From Clostridiales bacterium (GTDB lineage: Bacteria; Bacillota; Clostridia; Saccharofermentanales; Saccharofermentanaceae), in the NCBI GenBank assembly GCA_017617525.1, contig JAFZWA010000029.1:1-64000 (forward strand): DNA of 64,000 nt. Reading direction: 5' to 3'. Within the stretch, counting starts at the first letter, position 1, and each line of letters opens with the position of its first letter. A program made the position numbers and the translations under genes. The notes under the pieces were generated by a model. The model ran no database searches. It saw only the letters and a program-made list of their open reading frames with translations, and was not told the origin of the DNA. This document shows positions 34,416-44,290 of this stretch, piece by piece.

Positions 34416-35138
34416 TTATAAGTCATTTAAGAAGAAACTCGGCTCATCCGTGCTCTTAACGGTTCTTTTCGCTACGCGGTATCTGGCTGAAGTCGGAGTG
34501 GCTCCGTATTCTTTCTCCAGGAAAGCAAGATGTGTTACAGCAGCCGCGAACAGCAGCGGGATCAAAATGCAGAATAGGCTGATGTAGAGCTCCGCCTTGC
34601 CGTGGAATGAACAGTTTTCGCGAATCTGTCGGATGCCGATGATCGTATATTGGGCATAATCACCTGTGGCATAATCTGAGTTAAGCCAGTTTTTAATTAT
34701 CTTACGAGCTTCTTTCACATCTCCGAGGGTCGCATAGCCATAGGAATAAAGATCTGCGGTAGGGGAATGATAGCGATCGATGACGATGCAGATTCCTGAG
34801 ACAAAGAGATTTCCGCACTTTTTTCGATATGTGGTATTGGCCAGGTCTTTATTGTTTTTTTGTTCCGGTGATGCCGTAACGACTACAACATTTATGTTTT
34901 TATCATCTGACAGTCTCTTGCAAGCGATGTTCAACTCTTCAAGTTTGTCTTCTCGAAATACTTTATTGTTGTCTTCCACATATACAGATTTTTTTACGGG
35001 AAGAGATAAAAGGAACAAAAACAGCAGGCAGAAAACCAGAAGAGAAATGACGATCACAGACACAACGAAACAGTTGTGCTTTTCGCCCAGAAAATGGTTT
35101 TTCATGACTTTTGGATTCTCAACACTTGAATTATTCAT
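34416..35138 (-). CDS. TPM-domain membrane protein
   Basis: A 240-residue protein with one N-terminal membrane helix (33-50) and one near 185-205. A TPM-like domain (YVEDNNKVFREDKLEELNIACKRLSDDKNINVVVVTA) lies between them on the outside. TPM domains occur in photosystem repair phosphatases and in many membrane proteins of unknown role. The start overlaps the zinc-ribbon gene upstream (ATGA), so it is the second gene of a pair. Confidence 0.65.
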   Translation of the reverse strand: MNNSSVENPKVMKNHFLGEKHNCFVVSVIVISLLVFCLLFLFLLSLPVKKSVYVEDNNKVFREDKLEELNIACKRLSDDKNINVVVVTASPEQKNNKDLANTTYRKKCGNLFVSGICIVIDRYHSPTADLYSYGYATLGDVKEARKIIKNWLNSDYATGDYAQYTIIGIRQIRENCSFHGKAELYISLFCILIPLLFAAAVTHLAFLEKEYGATPTSARYRVAKRTVKSTDEPSFFLNDL

Positions 35139-36202
35139 TTAATCAGACCTCCCCAAATCGCACCCAGGAACAGCCTTATTGCTACGGAAATGAAAATGAA
35201 GATGGTAAAGAGTACCATAAGTCGTTTCGGCCTGCTGATCGGATAATGGCCGGAGATCTTCCCGGTCTGTCCGTTGATCGCGACGTCATAGCTTTTGCCT
35301 TTATGTTCATAATGCAGATACCAAACGGGAAAAAGACCATAGTGGGTATCCGTATGTTTCCAAGAGGAACAGTCGGAATCGATCTTTGCCTTGTCGTATC
35401 TTCCCAGAAGAGAATTCGCAACCTCTTCATCGACATACTCTTTAATGCGTCTGGACGCGCGGCCTTTCAGCGAGTTTGCGTCCTCGGCATAGCATTCGGC
35501 CAAAAATCCCTGAAGATACGCAGGGTGGAAGTCGGACATTTCTTCGAGCTCGTACGGTTCGATCGTTTCCATCAGTTTTTCGTTGAAGTTCGGGCTTGCC
35601 ATTACGGGGATGTTCTCCCAGGTGACATCCATTTTTCTTCCTACATCGTAACGCTGCTTATTTCCTTCCGAATCCCTATCGTATCCTTTTCCGGAAACAT
35701 CGATCTTGGCTTCTGTATCGTAAAGCCAGAACGGAACATAGATACCGGTGATCTTTGCTTTTGTATCGTCACTTACGTAATCGCAAGGTGTCCATTTTCC
35801 GCCATCACACCATTTCGTGAAAAGCTTAATTGCTTCGTCTTTGTCGATCTTGAACGGAATGATATAATCCGGTGCAAACTCCTCGGAAAGACGCTCGCTG
35901 ATCAGAGCGGGAGATCCGCAGTAACTGCAGTAGGTGACTACCGACTGCTTATCGGTGACCAGTTTGGCGCCGCAGGAGTTGCATGTGAACTTAACGCCGT
36001 CCGCAAAAAGAGCTTCTTTCTTTTTCTTGAAAGATACTTTTTGGAATTTCGGCCTTTCATTCGGTTTCTCGTCAGTGTCGAGAAAGTTACTGAGTTGATC
36101 CGCGGAAAATTCATTTAAGCAGTATTTGCATACCGCCTTTTGTTTTTCGATATTGAATGTAAGGTTGCTTCCGCAATTCGGACACTTGATCGAATCTGCC
36201 AT
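35135..36202 (-). CDS. Zinc-ribbon membrane protein
   Basis: A 355-residue protein: two zinc ribbons (CPNCGSNLTF...CKYC and CNSCGAKL...CSYCGSP) in the first 100 residues, a large beta domain (PFKIDKDEAIKLF, GIYVPFWLYDTEAKIDVSG), and a C-terminal membrane helix. This is the TFIIB-type zinc-ribbon/TPM pairing common in Firmicutes; its role is unknown. The start at 36202 follows AGGGGGG, rather than an upstream ATG at 36232. Confidence 0.8.
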   Translation of the reverse strand: MADSIKCPNCGSNLTFNIEKQKAVCKYCLNEFSADQLSNFLDTDEKPNERPKFQKVSFKKKKEALFADGVKFTCNSCGAKLVTDKQSVVTYCSYCGSPALISERLSEEFAPDYIIPFKIDKDEAIKLFTKWCDGGKWTPCDYVSDDTKAKITGIYVPFWLYDTEAKIDVSGKGYDRDSEGNKQRYDVGRKMDVTWENIPVMASPNFNEKLMETIEPYELEEMSDFHPAYLQGFLAECYAEDANSLKGRASRRIKEYVDEEVANSLLGRYDKAKIDSDCSSWKHTDTHYGLFPVWYLHYEHKGKSYDVAINGQTGKISGHYPISRPKRLMVLFTIFIFISVAIRLFLGAIWGGLIK

Positions 36203-36449
36203 TACCCGTACCCCCCCTGATACATAACCCAACTATAAGTTAATTGTAGCATAGTTAATTTATCTTTAAACATCTGAAGAGAGTGCCTGATTCTTCGGTA
36301 ATTGCAGTGTGATTGCGAAATAAAACGGAATTAAGTAGCGCTAATACGCAGGTCTGACGTTTCTACATGAAAAGTATGAATGGTAGAATGATTTTAAGTT
36401 CAGGGGACACTCTTTTTGAAAAGAGAGATGGTTTTAGGGAGGTAGAAAG

Positions 36450-37799
36450 ATGGCAAAATCCATTCGTAAAATGTTTGCGCTTATGGTTTCTCTTGTGATG
36501 ATCGTATCCGTATGCGGATGCGGAAAAAGCGACAAAGAGGAGACCAAAAGGAAAAAGAGAGCGACAAAGACAAGTATTGAAGAAATCACAAAAGATGATG
36601 TGATCGATGCCTTGGATGATACTGATCCGTATGATTATACTGATACGTATAGTGATACCGATTTTTATACGGACGATGTCGTCGATACCGAACCGGACAC
36701 AAAAGGAAATGACGGCGAGAGAGTGGAAATTACTTTCGGTACATTTGAAGGCGAGCCGATCGAATGGCTTGTCCTGGATGATTACAATGGCATGAAGCTT
36801 ATGCTTTCCAAGTATGTTCTTTGCGAAAGGGAACTGGATGATGGTGAGGACGGCTGTTCCTGGAAAAGAAGTGACCTTCGCTCGTGGATGAATGGAGAGT
36901 TCTTTGCCGAGTCTTTCTCGGATGAAGAAAAATCGAAGATCGAATACATAACACTCAATTGTTTTAATGATGGTACACCGGATAGCGGTTTAGCTTATAC
37001 CTCAAATGACCATGTTTTCCTTATGGCTGCGGGTAACTTTGATGAAACTCCTCTTTCTCCCGAAGAGATGTTGGGAGTCAGATCTTCCGGCGGTCCTTCA
37101 GAGTCCTGGTGGCTGCTTTCAACGATCGATAATGAAGTTTTCTATGTGGATGAGTCCGGCAATATCTGCCGTTCTACCGATATTTCCTGTACGGAAAAAC
37201 TCGGTGTGCGCCCGTTGATCTTGACCCGTGATCTCATAGCGGGGCCGATCGAAGCGGGAACCGGAAGCTTTTCCGACAGTGACTGCGGAAGAGTTTTAGA
37301 TCTGATGTACAACGTTACCGGTCAGAGCTACGAAACTGCAGTGAAGATGGTAGAGGAATACTTCGGAACCACGCTCGTAAACTCATTTACCATGGAAGAA
37401 ACAATCCGTGGCGAAGCCCCGACAGACTGTCACGTATACTGTACGCAGATCGAAAACGGAACCGCGAAGTTCAACGAGGAGTCTTTTGCCTGCAATCAGG
37501 GAGACGGACGCGTTTGCAGGTTCACATTGAACAAATCGAATTCTGAATACCTGGAATCTGCGTATGATCCGTCGGAAATATCTGTGGAAGAGACCGAGGC
37601 CTTTTTCTACGATCTTTGTGCCGAACTGGACAGCGCCTGCGGAACACCGACTATTTCCAGATCGAATCGTGATGCTACAGAAGTTACAGTATGCTATAAC
37701 TTTGGTCCTGACTGCGAGATCTACGCCGAGTTTAAAAATCTCGACAATGGCTATAGCGGTGTAGAGATATGGTTTTCAAATAACGCCGTGAAAGAGTAA
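36450..37799 (+). CDS. Lipoprotein with DUF6273-like domain
   Basis: A 449-residue protein. The lipobox is VCGC (Cys24 region), then an acidic Asp/Tyr/Thr linker. A DUF6273-type domain covers about 95-265: ITFGTFEGEPIEWLVLDDYNG, MLSKYVL, SDLRSWMNGEFF, FSDEEKSKIE, WWLLST and GVRPLI. A second half of ~180 residues with four Cys (TDCHVYCTQIE, FACNQGDGRVCRF) has no recognised family. Surface-exposed, function unknown. Ribosome site GGGAGG. Confidence 0.8.
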   Translation: MAKSIRKMFALMVSLVMIVSVCGCGKSDKEETKRKKRATKTSIEEITKDDVIDALDDTDPYDYTDTYSDTDFYTDDVVDTEPDTKGNDGERVEITFGTFEGEPIEWLVLDDYNGMKLMLSKYVLCERELDDGEDGCSWKRSDLRSWMNGEFFAESFSDEEKSKIEYITLNCFNDGTPDSGLAYTSNDHVFLMAAGNFDETPLSPEEMLGVRSSGGPSESWWLLSTIDNEVFYVDESGNICRSTDISCTEKLGVRPLILTRDLIAGPIEAGTGSFSDSDCGRVLDLMYNVTGQSYETAVKMVEEYFGTTLVNSFTMEETIRGEAPTDCHVYCTQIENGTAKFNEESFACNQGDGRVCRFTLNKSNSEYLESAYDPSEISVEETEAFFYDLCAELDSACGTPTISRSNRDATEVTVCYNFGPDCEIYAEFKNLDNGYSGVEIWFSNNAVKE

Positions 37800-37846
37800 C
37801 GTTGATAAGAAAAAGCACGGTCGCGCCTGTTATTCTGCTTTCGGAA

Positions 37847-38323
37847 TCACATTCCGAGAAGATCGAAGTCATCCTTCATTTTGGCTACGATCACGGGCGT
37901 GCCCGGTGCTTTTTTAGCATCTGCATCGGTCTTGTCGATATAAGAAACGCCTGAAGAGGTGATGCCCTGAACGAGGTATCCGTTTTCAACGTTTCCTGTG
38001 ATCACGCTTTGGTAGAATGAATAGTTCTTGGTCTTAAGATTCGCGTATGTGCTGATGATATTGTAAAGGGCATAGATCGGGAAGATCAGCACGATCAGAA
38101 GACCGACGATGATCTTAAAGCTATATACGATGACGTGAAAAACGCTGATGAAAAGGATGGCCAGAATGATGACGGCCGCCAGGACCGCCAGGGAACCGAA
38201 CAGAAGACCCCATGCGCCACGTGTTTTGGCGGAAGTATATGTTTTGAGCTGTGCCTCCGTGGGTGTGTAAGGTGTTACGACATTAAGATCCACATTGGAA
38301 GTATTGGCTTGAGATTCTGACAT
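37847..38323 (-). CDS. Membrane protein, unknown
   Basis: A 158-residue protein with a polar N-terminus, two long hydrophobic segments in the middle (WGLLFGSLAVLAAVIILAILF; IIVGLLIVLIFPIYALY) and a soluble C-terminal part. The start at 38323 follows AAAGGAGAA. It is convergent with the preceding lipoprotein gene. Confidence 0.6.
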   Translation of the reverse strand: MSESQANTSNVDLNVVTPYTPTEAQLKTYTSAKTRGAWGLLFGSLAVLAAVIILAILFISVFHVIVYSFKIIVGLLIVLIFPIYALYNIISTYANLKTKNYSFYQSVITGNVENGYLVQGITSSGVSYIDKTDADAKKAPGTPVIVAKMKDDFDLLGM

Positions 38324-38588
38324 TGTTATTCTCCTTTCCGTGGTCGGGTGAGTGATGTGTCCGACCAAGAACAAAGCATTCTCTTTTCCCGACTATTTTA
38401 GCACTTCTTTTGTGTCCGTTGTATGTTCATGAGAATACATTTCAGGTCTTTTCGAAAGATCGTTATATAAACGTGGGAGATATTGTTAGTAAACCGATTT
38501 CGATAGTGATAATCTATGCGTGTTGTGATCGTCAAAGGAATGGGTTTGTTGTAATCGATCAATTTTCAAAACAAGGAAGTAAATAATC

Positions 38589-39431
38589 ATGGAAAAATCA
38601 AAGTGCAAGGCGAAAGTCGCAGCACTTCTGATGGCTTTGGTGATCGTCTTCATCCCATTCGGAAGTGTTTTTGCGGCACCGGTACGGGGTCTGCTCCAGG
38701 TCGGACACCTCGGCGTCGAAAACAGTGGTACCACTTATGAATATGGTGGTACATACTACATCGCAGAACAATCACATGTCTACCTTACAGGTGAGATCTC
38801 TAATTACAGATCGGGGTTCAATCTTGAACTGACCGTTACGAATTTCGAAACGGACAAAACGATTCGAAGAGTAAAGGAGCGTATCACGCCTCCTTCCGAC
38901 ATGAAGAGCATCGATCTTCTTGATCTTTGCAATCCCTCTACTCAGCACGGGTACGACATGCTCTGCAGCAAGGAACTTGTTGACGCAATGGATCTGCGTA
39001 CTCTTCCGGCCGGCTATTATCGTTTCGAATTTATGATGAACGATAATGCTTACGTGCAGGGCAGATGCGTTTATGTCAAGGTATACAATCGCGGAACAAT
39101 GAGCTTTGTTCGGAGCATATATGACACTTTTGGCATAAGCCGTTCCGATATGATGGCTTACTATGCATTCGAGATCTACAGGAAGAACATTTCTGTCAGA
39201 GATTTTATCTGGACCATGTATGTGAATAATCCGAATAAACTGAATAACATGAATCCGAGAAACGCGGTCATCAATATTTGCCGCTTGTGCTTAGGAGATC
39301 CACTTAGTTCAACGCAAATGTACAATTATATGGATTATGTCAGACAAAGAGGAGCAGGACGTCTCCTTCGGGCGATCCTCGATAGCAGCAAGTGCCAGAG
39401 CTATTTTCAGGCCATAGGATTCAAGGCATAA
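38589..39431 (+). CDS. Secreted protein, unknown
   Basis: A 280-residue protein with a Sec signal (KAKVAALLMALVIVFIPFGSVFA). An N-terminal beta domain (TYYIAEQSHVYLTGEI...LELTVTNFETDKTI) is followed by a helical C-terminal half (SFVRSIYDTFGISRSDMMAYY...). The C-terminal pattern of short helices is reminiscent of DUF4214-like modules, but this is tentative. Ribosome site AAGGAAG. Ends before a copy of the dispersed 9-mer and a terminator. Confidence 0.65.
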   Translation: MEKSKCKAKVAALLMALVIVFIPFGSVFAAPVRGLLQVGHLGVENSGTTYEYGGTYYIAEQSHVYLTGEISNYRSGFNLELTVTNFETDKTIRRVKERITPPSDMKSIDLLDLCNPSTQHGYDMLCSKELVDAMDLRTLPAGYYRFEFMMNDNAYVQGRCVYVKVYNRGTMSFVRSIYDTFGISRSDMMAYYAFEIYRKNISVRDFIWTMYVNNPNKLNNMNPRNAVINICRLCLGDPLSSTQMYNYMDYVRQRGAGRLLRAILDSSKCQSYFQAIGFKA

Positions 39432-39464
39432 GGTGAAGGCAGAAGTGCTTTTCGCGCGGAAAGA

Positions 39465-39492
39465 AAAGGGAGATCGTCCGGTCTCCCTTTTT
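39465..39492 (+). terminator. Rho-independent terminator
   Basis: GGGAGA pairs with TCTCCC over an 8-nt loop, followed by five T; 12 nt after a copy of the dispersed 9-mer. Confidence 0.85.
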
Positions 39493-39551
39493 GCTTTCTC
39501 TGGTATATAATATAAGTAGTTTTTCGTGTTACTAGAGAGAAGGGGTGAAAT

Positions 39552-41633
39552 ATGAAAAACAGACATAATCGCATGACATTAAAGTGCAGTGCTTTTTTGC
39601 TGGCGGCATGTATCGTGATGGGCGTGGCCGGCTGTTCAAAAAAGGACAAGGAAGAAACTCCCGAACTGAGCTCGATCAAGATAGCAAACTATGTGGGTGA
39701 CGTTTCGCTTTCGGAAAACGGCGCGGCTTCGGATATGAAGACGCAGGTCCAGCTTTCCAAGGATAATGTCCTCACGACAGGCGAGAACGGAAGCGTGGAT
39801 GTACAACTGGACGCAACGAAGATGGTCGGACTGGACGTTAATTCTTCGGCGAAGTTTACCCAGGATGGAAATAACAATACAGTTGACCTCACAAATGGAG
39901 CGCTCTATTTCTATACCACGGAAAAGCTTGCCGACGGGGAGAAGTTCACTATAAATACTCCGTCCATGAGTTTTGAGATCAGAGGAACTTCCGGGTACAT
40001 TATTTTCAATGAGAAAACAGGTGTTGCCAAAATTACGCTCACTTCCGGTGAGGTGCATATCATCGGAATTAATCCCGAAAAGGGTGGTACTAATGAGATC
40101 GATATTGAAGCTGGACAATCAGCGCAGCTTTGCCTGTTTGATTATCTTGAAGGACAGGACAGTGTTCGCTTTCTTATGGATAAAATATCTGTTAAGGATC
40201 TTCCGCCGCTTCTTGTCAAGAAGATCGTTGAGAATCCGGAAGTGTTTGCCAGGGTCGCTGAGGAAACGAATTGGGATAAAGATGAAATGCAGCAAATCGC
40301 GGCTTCCGTTGATGTCGTAAATGCTTCAGTTGAAGGCTCTGAGAATTACGCGGCGGCTTCTGCGGCTGCGCAGGATGCAATGATGTCATCTTTGAGTACC
40401 GTTTATGCAACTCAAGACCAGGCTGATGAAGCAGGGATCGTTTTGGTGGGAGATGATCAGGTTACCATCGGTTCTGCTGATGGGGCACAGCCTGCAAATG
40501 GCGGAGAGGAACCGGTAGTTAAACCGGCCGATCAGCAAACTGATGACAACCCAGTGGGCGTTCAGCCTGTGGTCGACCAGCCGGCGGGAGATGAGAAACA
40601 AAATCAAGCTCAAGAAAAAGACGATTCCGCAAAAAGAGACGGCAAAGGCAAATCATCGAATGATACGGGTAAAGATAAGAGTCATTCTAAGGATAAGGAT
40701 AACGGAAAAGATAAGGCTTCGGCGAATAAGGACGCCGGAACAAAGAAAGATGGCGATGCTAAGGGTGGTACTGTATCACCGAACACTGATGGTAGCGTAG
40801 GAAGTTCATCATCTTCCGGAAGCAGTGGCGGAAGTTCATCTTCCTCCGGCGGCAGTTCTTCAAGTGGAGGCTCTTCGGGCGGAAGCAGTGGAGGAAGCTC
40901 TTCGGGTGGAAGTTCATCTTCCGGTGGAGGTGGCGGATCTTCTTCCGGCGGAGGCTCATCTTCCAGTGGTGGTGGCGGAAACTCTTCTTCCGGCGGTGGT
41001 TCTTCGTCTGTTCAACAAGAGTATGCATTCAGCGTTCCGGAAAGTGTCAACGGTTGCCAAGTCTGGATCGTTGAAAGCGGAAGTGCTGCCGAGACTCTGA
41101 AGACCAAGAATTTCCACAAAGGCGATACTGTCTCTTTCGGAGTTCGTTTGAACAGCAATTATTCACTGGATTCGATCTCTGTGTCGAGTGGCGCTCAGTT
41201 GCTCGTAAAGGAAGAGGAAGGTTATACGGTCTATTCGTTTACGATGCCGGCTGAAAATGTAACGGCAAGTCTTTCAACGCAGGCGCAGACGAATACCTAT
41301 AAGTTGAGCATCGCGTACGATGATAACTGCAATTTCCAAAGAGATGAAGAAAGCGACGAAGTGATCGTTCCTGCGTTCGTTTCCGGTTCCAAGATCCAAT
41401 ACGCTCCCGGCGATGAGGTTGAGATCGTCATTGAGTATCCGCCATATGAGATCCTGGATAATTTCCCGATCTACCTCTACAAAGGTTCAGTGGATGATGA
41501 GCATTTCTGGATGGCAACTGCGTATGAGCTGGACCATGAAACTGAAACAGTGCATATATATCTTACGATGCCGGAGTCAGATGTCATCATCTATTTCGCG
41601 CCGGATCCCGATGCTGTCGAGCCGAACGGATAA
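39552..41633 (+). CDS. FecR-domain lipoprotein with Ser/Gly stalk
   Basis: A 693-residue protein. Lipobox MGVAGC. A FecR-like beta domain spans about 45-215 (LSKDNVLTTGENGSVDVQLD, INTPSMSFEIRGTSGYI, KITLTSGEVHI). A helical part and a Lys/Asp-rich tract follow, then a nearly pure Ser/Gly stalk of about 70 residues near 415-490, and a C-terminal beta domain. A surface-anchored, modular protein; not a sigma regulator, since it lacks a membrane-spanning anti-sigma part. It overlaps the convergent PHP gene by 43 bp. Confidence 0.75.
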   Translation: MKNRHNRMTLKCSAFLLAACIVMGVAGCSKKDKEETPELSSIKIANYVGDVSLSENGAASDMKTQVQLSKDNVLTTGENGSVDVQLDATKMVGLDVNSSAKFTQDGNNNTVDLTNGALYFYTTEKLADGEKFTINTPSMSFEIRGTSGYIIFNEKTGVAKITLTSGEVHIIGINPEKGGTNEIDIEAGQSAQLCLFDYLEGQDSVRFLMDKISVKDLPPLLVKKIVENPEVFARVAEETNWDKDEMQQIAASVDVVNASVEGSENYAAASAAAQDAMMSSLSTVYATQDQADEAGIVLVGDDQVTIGSADGAQPANGGEEPVVKPADQQTDDNPVGVQPVVDQPAGDEKQNQAQEKDDSAKRDGKGKSSNDTGKDKSHSKDKDNGKDKASANKDAGTKKDGDAKGGTVSPNTDGSVGSSSSSGSSGGSSSSSGGSSSSGGSSGGSSGGSSSGGSSSSGGGGGSSSGGGSSSSGGGGNSSSGGGSSSVQQEYAFSVPESVNGCQVWIVESGSAAETLKTKNFHKGDTVSFGVRLNSNYSLDSISVSSGAQLLVKEEEGYTVYSFTMPAENVTASLSTQAQTNTYKLSIAYDDNCNFQRDEESDEVIVPAFVSGSKIQYAPGDEVEIVIEYPPYEILDNFPIYLYKGSVDDEHFWMATAYELDHETETVHIYLTMPESDVIIYFAPDPDAVEPNG

Positions 41634-42472
41634 GCGGCGAGAAAAGCACTGACTTTTTCCATGTAATCATCAGGACTGTCCGTTCCGAGTTCTCCGGGGC
41701 GGACAGTTTTGTTTTTGCCGTGATAGTCGCTTCCGCAGGTGATGAGAAGACCTCTGGATTCCGCTATCGCGAGGACCTCGTCGCGGATCTCTTTAGAGAA
41801 GCCGGAGTAGTAAGCCTCGATGCCCTGAAGACCCATGGAAATCAGGTGATCGACTCTTGATTCAAGTTCTTTTCCGAAGATCCTCTGTGTGCCGGAACCG
41901 AATGCCGGGTGGGCTAGGACAGAGATGCCACCGCCGTCTCGGATCGCGGTGATGACTTCGGAAGGATCCAGATCCAGGCTTTTAACTTTGAGCTTATTGA
42001 TGATCTCCGTGATCGCCTGACTTCTCGATTCCGCATAGCCGTACTTTACCATGAGATTTCCGATGTGAGGCTTTCCGGGATTGGCAAGAGCAAGGAGCTT
42101 TTCGATCTCGTCGTCGGGGAATACGATCGAACGCTCGTCCTTCAGTGCTTTCAGGCGGGAATTGACTTCGGCCATACGGTTCTCATGTCCTTTATCCACG
42201 ATCTTCTGAATAGAAGGGGAGGAAGGATCAAAGCCGTATCCGAGGATATGGTATTTACCGAGGTTGTCCTTGCAGGAGAATTCGACGCCGAGGATGAAGA
42301 CCGGATCTCCCGGAGAAAGAAGGTCCGGCATGATCTGCGCGCCCTTGACCGCGTCGTGGTCAGTGATCGAAAAGTGAGAGATACCGGCGCTTTTGACAAC
42401 GGAAAGGAGCTCTTCGGGAGTATCTGTCCCGTCGGAGATCGTGGTGTGCATGTGAAGATCGATCAATGCCAT
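41591..42472 (-). CDS. PHP domain phosphoesterase
   Basis: A 293-residue protein: DLHMHTTISDGTDTPEEL at the N-terminus, FSITDHDAVKGA, then VEFSCKDNLGKYHILGYG and SVLAHPAF, GSDYHG, all metal-binding PHP motifs. Closest to the YciV/RNase AM subfamily, which removes 3'-phosphate from nucleotides or 5' ends of RNA. The 3' end overlaps that of the FecR lipoprotein gene. Start 42472 chosen (AAAGGA 11 nt upstream); 42493 is an alternative. Confidence 0.85.
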   Translation of the reverse strand: MALIDLHMHTTISDGTDTPEELLSVVKSAGISHFSITDHDAVKGAQIMPDLLSPGDPVFILGVEFSCKDNLGKYHILGYGFDPSSPSIQKIVDKGHENRMAEVNSRLKALKDERSIVFPDDEIEKLLALANPGKPHIGNLMVKYGYAESRSQAITEIINKLKVKSLDLDPSEVITAIRDGGGISVLAHPAFGSGTQRIFGKELESRVDHLISMGLQGIEAYYSGFSKEIRDEVLAIAESRGLLITCGSDYHGKNKTVRPGELGTDSPDDYMEKVSAFLAAYPFGSTASGSGAK

Positions 42473-42628
42473 GGATGCGCCGTCCTTTCTCATTTCTTAT
42501 TCCATGATACAAAAATCAGAGATTCGGAATCAACCGAAGACGCGCCGAAATCTTTGTAGGGCGCGGCTTGTTTTGTTGTGCATTCTCGTGTGGAAACAAT
42601 TGTAAGAATACTTTGACAGTAGAATAGT

Positions 42629-42657
42629 TTGACTTTCAAAGCATTAATGCTATTATA
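42629..42657 (+). promoter_or_regulatory. Promoter of the carboxyltransferase operon
   Basis: TTGACT (42629-42634) and TATTAT/ATTATA (42651-42657) at 16-17 bp spacing, 70 bp upstream of the first gene. Confidence 0.55.
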
Positions 42658-42727
42658 TACATTAGTGGTACGAAAGAGGGCTATTATGCGCTTTTGAATC
42701 CGGTAAAAAAGAAAGGTGGTCTTTTAT

Positions 42728-44278
42728 ATGGACGGCAAATGGGTCGACTCTATAAGTGATCTTAAGACAAGAAGACAGGGTGCGGAGATGGCCGGTGGCG
42801 AGGCCGGTATCGAGAAGCAGCACTCCCGCGGCAAGCTTACCGCAAGAGAAAGAATGCAGGCGCTTTTCGATGATGATACATTCGTCGAGCTCAATACCCT
42901 CATGACTTCCGGAGCAACAGATTTCGGAATGGATAAGAAGAAAAAGCCGGGCGACGGTGTCGTTACCGGCTACGGATATGTACACGGAAGACTCGTGTAC
43001 GCGTCCTCCCAGGATTTCACGGTCGGCGGCGGCTCGCTCGGCGCGGCGCACGCGGAAAAGATCTGCCTGGCGATGGATAAGGCAATGGAAGCCGGCGCAC
43101 CGTTCGTTTCCATGAACGACAGCGGCGGAGCAAGAATCGAGGAAGGTATCGACAGCTTGAACGGCTATGCCGAGATCTTCCTGAGAAATACGATGGCTTC
43201 GGGTGTGATCCCGCAGATCTCCGTTATCATGGGACCTTGCGCAGGCGGCGCTTGCTATTCTCCTGCGATCTGTGACTACATCTTCATGACCGAAGAAACT
43301 TCCCAGATGTACATTACAGGACCGGCGGTCGTTAAGTCTGTTACCGGTGAAGAGATCACCGCGGGCCAGCTCGGTGGCGCGGGCGTACATTCCGCGGTCA
43401 GCGGTGTCGCGCATTTCGTTTACCCGGATGACCTCGAGTGCTTAAACGGTGTCCGCCGCTTGATCGGATATCTTCCGAACAATAACGAAGGGTACGCTTC
43501 TGAGGTCGAGGGCATTTCCGTAGATGCCTGTGAGCAGATCCCGGAGATCGTTCCTTCGAACCCGAAGGCCGCTTATGACGTAAGAGATGTCATCGCGACA
43601 TTTATCGATGCTAACAGCTTCATGGAAGTATCCAGAGACTTTGCCAAGAACATCGTCGTCGGCTTTGCACGTATCGATGGCAAGACTGTCGGTATCGTTG
43701 CCAACCAGTCGAACTGCATCGCAGGTTCTCTTGAGATCAACGCATCCGACAAGGGCGCGCGTTTCATCCGTTTCTGCGACTGCTTCAATATCCCGCTCGT
43801 TACTCTCGTTGACGTTCCGGCCTTCATGCCGGGCTCCAATCAGGAGCACAACGGAATCATCCGCCACGGCGCGAAGCTTCTTTACGCTTTTGCCGAGGCG
43901 ACGGTCCCGAAGGTCACGGTCATCATGAGAAAGGCATACGGCGGAGCTTACATCGCCATGAACAGTAAGGGCCTGGGCGCTGACGTTGTTTACGCATGGC
44001 CGATCGCGGAGATCGCTGTTATGGGAGCTTCCGGTGCGGTTGCCATCATCGGTCGTAAGGCGATCGAAGCTGCCGAGGATAAGGACGCGAAGAGAGAAGA
44101 ACTCGTTGCCGAGTATAACGATAAGTTCATGAATCCGTACGTTGCCGCAAGCCGCGGTTATGTTGACGAAGTCATCCTGCCGGAAGAGACGAAGGCAAAG
44201 ATCGTTTCCGCGCTTTCTTCCCTCGAGACGAAGTCACAGTCCCGTCCGTACAAGAAGCACGGCAACATCCCGCTTTAA
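42728..44278 (+). CDS. Acyl-CoA carboxylase/transcarboxylase carboxyltransferase subunit
   Basis: A 516-residue subunit of the MmdA/PccB/12S family: RERMQALFDDDTF, AYSQDFTVGGGSLG-type loop, NDSGGARIEEG, MGPCAGGACYSPAI, and GGAYIAMNSKGLGAD. It transfers CO2 between biotin and an acyl-CoA such as propionyl-CoA or acetyl-CoA. First gene of a four-gene operon with a small OadG-tail-like protein, a biotin carrier and an OadA-type subunit. Start at 42728 follows GAAAGGTGG. Confidence 0.92.
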   Translation: MDGKWVDSISDLKTRRQGAEMAGGEAGIEKQHSRGKLTARERMQALFDDDTFVELNTLMTSGATDFGMDKKKKPGDGVVTGYGYVHGRLVYASSQDFTVGGGSLGAAHAEKICLAMDKAMEAGAPFVSMNDSGGARIEEGIDSLNGYAEIFLRNTMASGVIPQISVIMGPCAGGACYSPAICDYIFMTEETSQMYITGPAVVKSVTGEEITAGQLGGAGVHSAVSGVAHFVYPDDLECLNGVRRLIGYLPNNNEGYASEVEGISVDACEQIPEIVPSNPKAAYDVRDVIATFIDANSFMEVSRDFAKNIVVGFARIDGKTVGIVANQSNCIAGSLEINASDKGARFIRFCDCFNIPLVTLVDVPAFMPGSNQEHNGIIRHGAKLLYAFAEATVPKVTVIMRKAYGGAYIAMNSKGLGADVVYAWPIAEIAVMGASGAVAIIGRKAIEAAEDKDAKREELVAEYNDKFMNPYVAASRGYVDEVILPEETKAKIVSALSSLETKSQSRPYKKHGNIPL

Positions 44279-44290
44279 TGGAGGTGCGAC

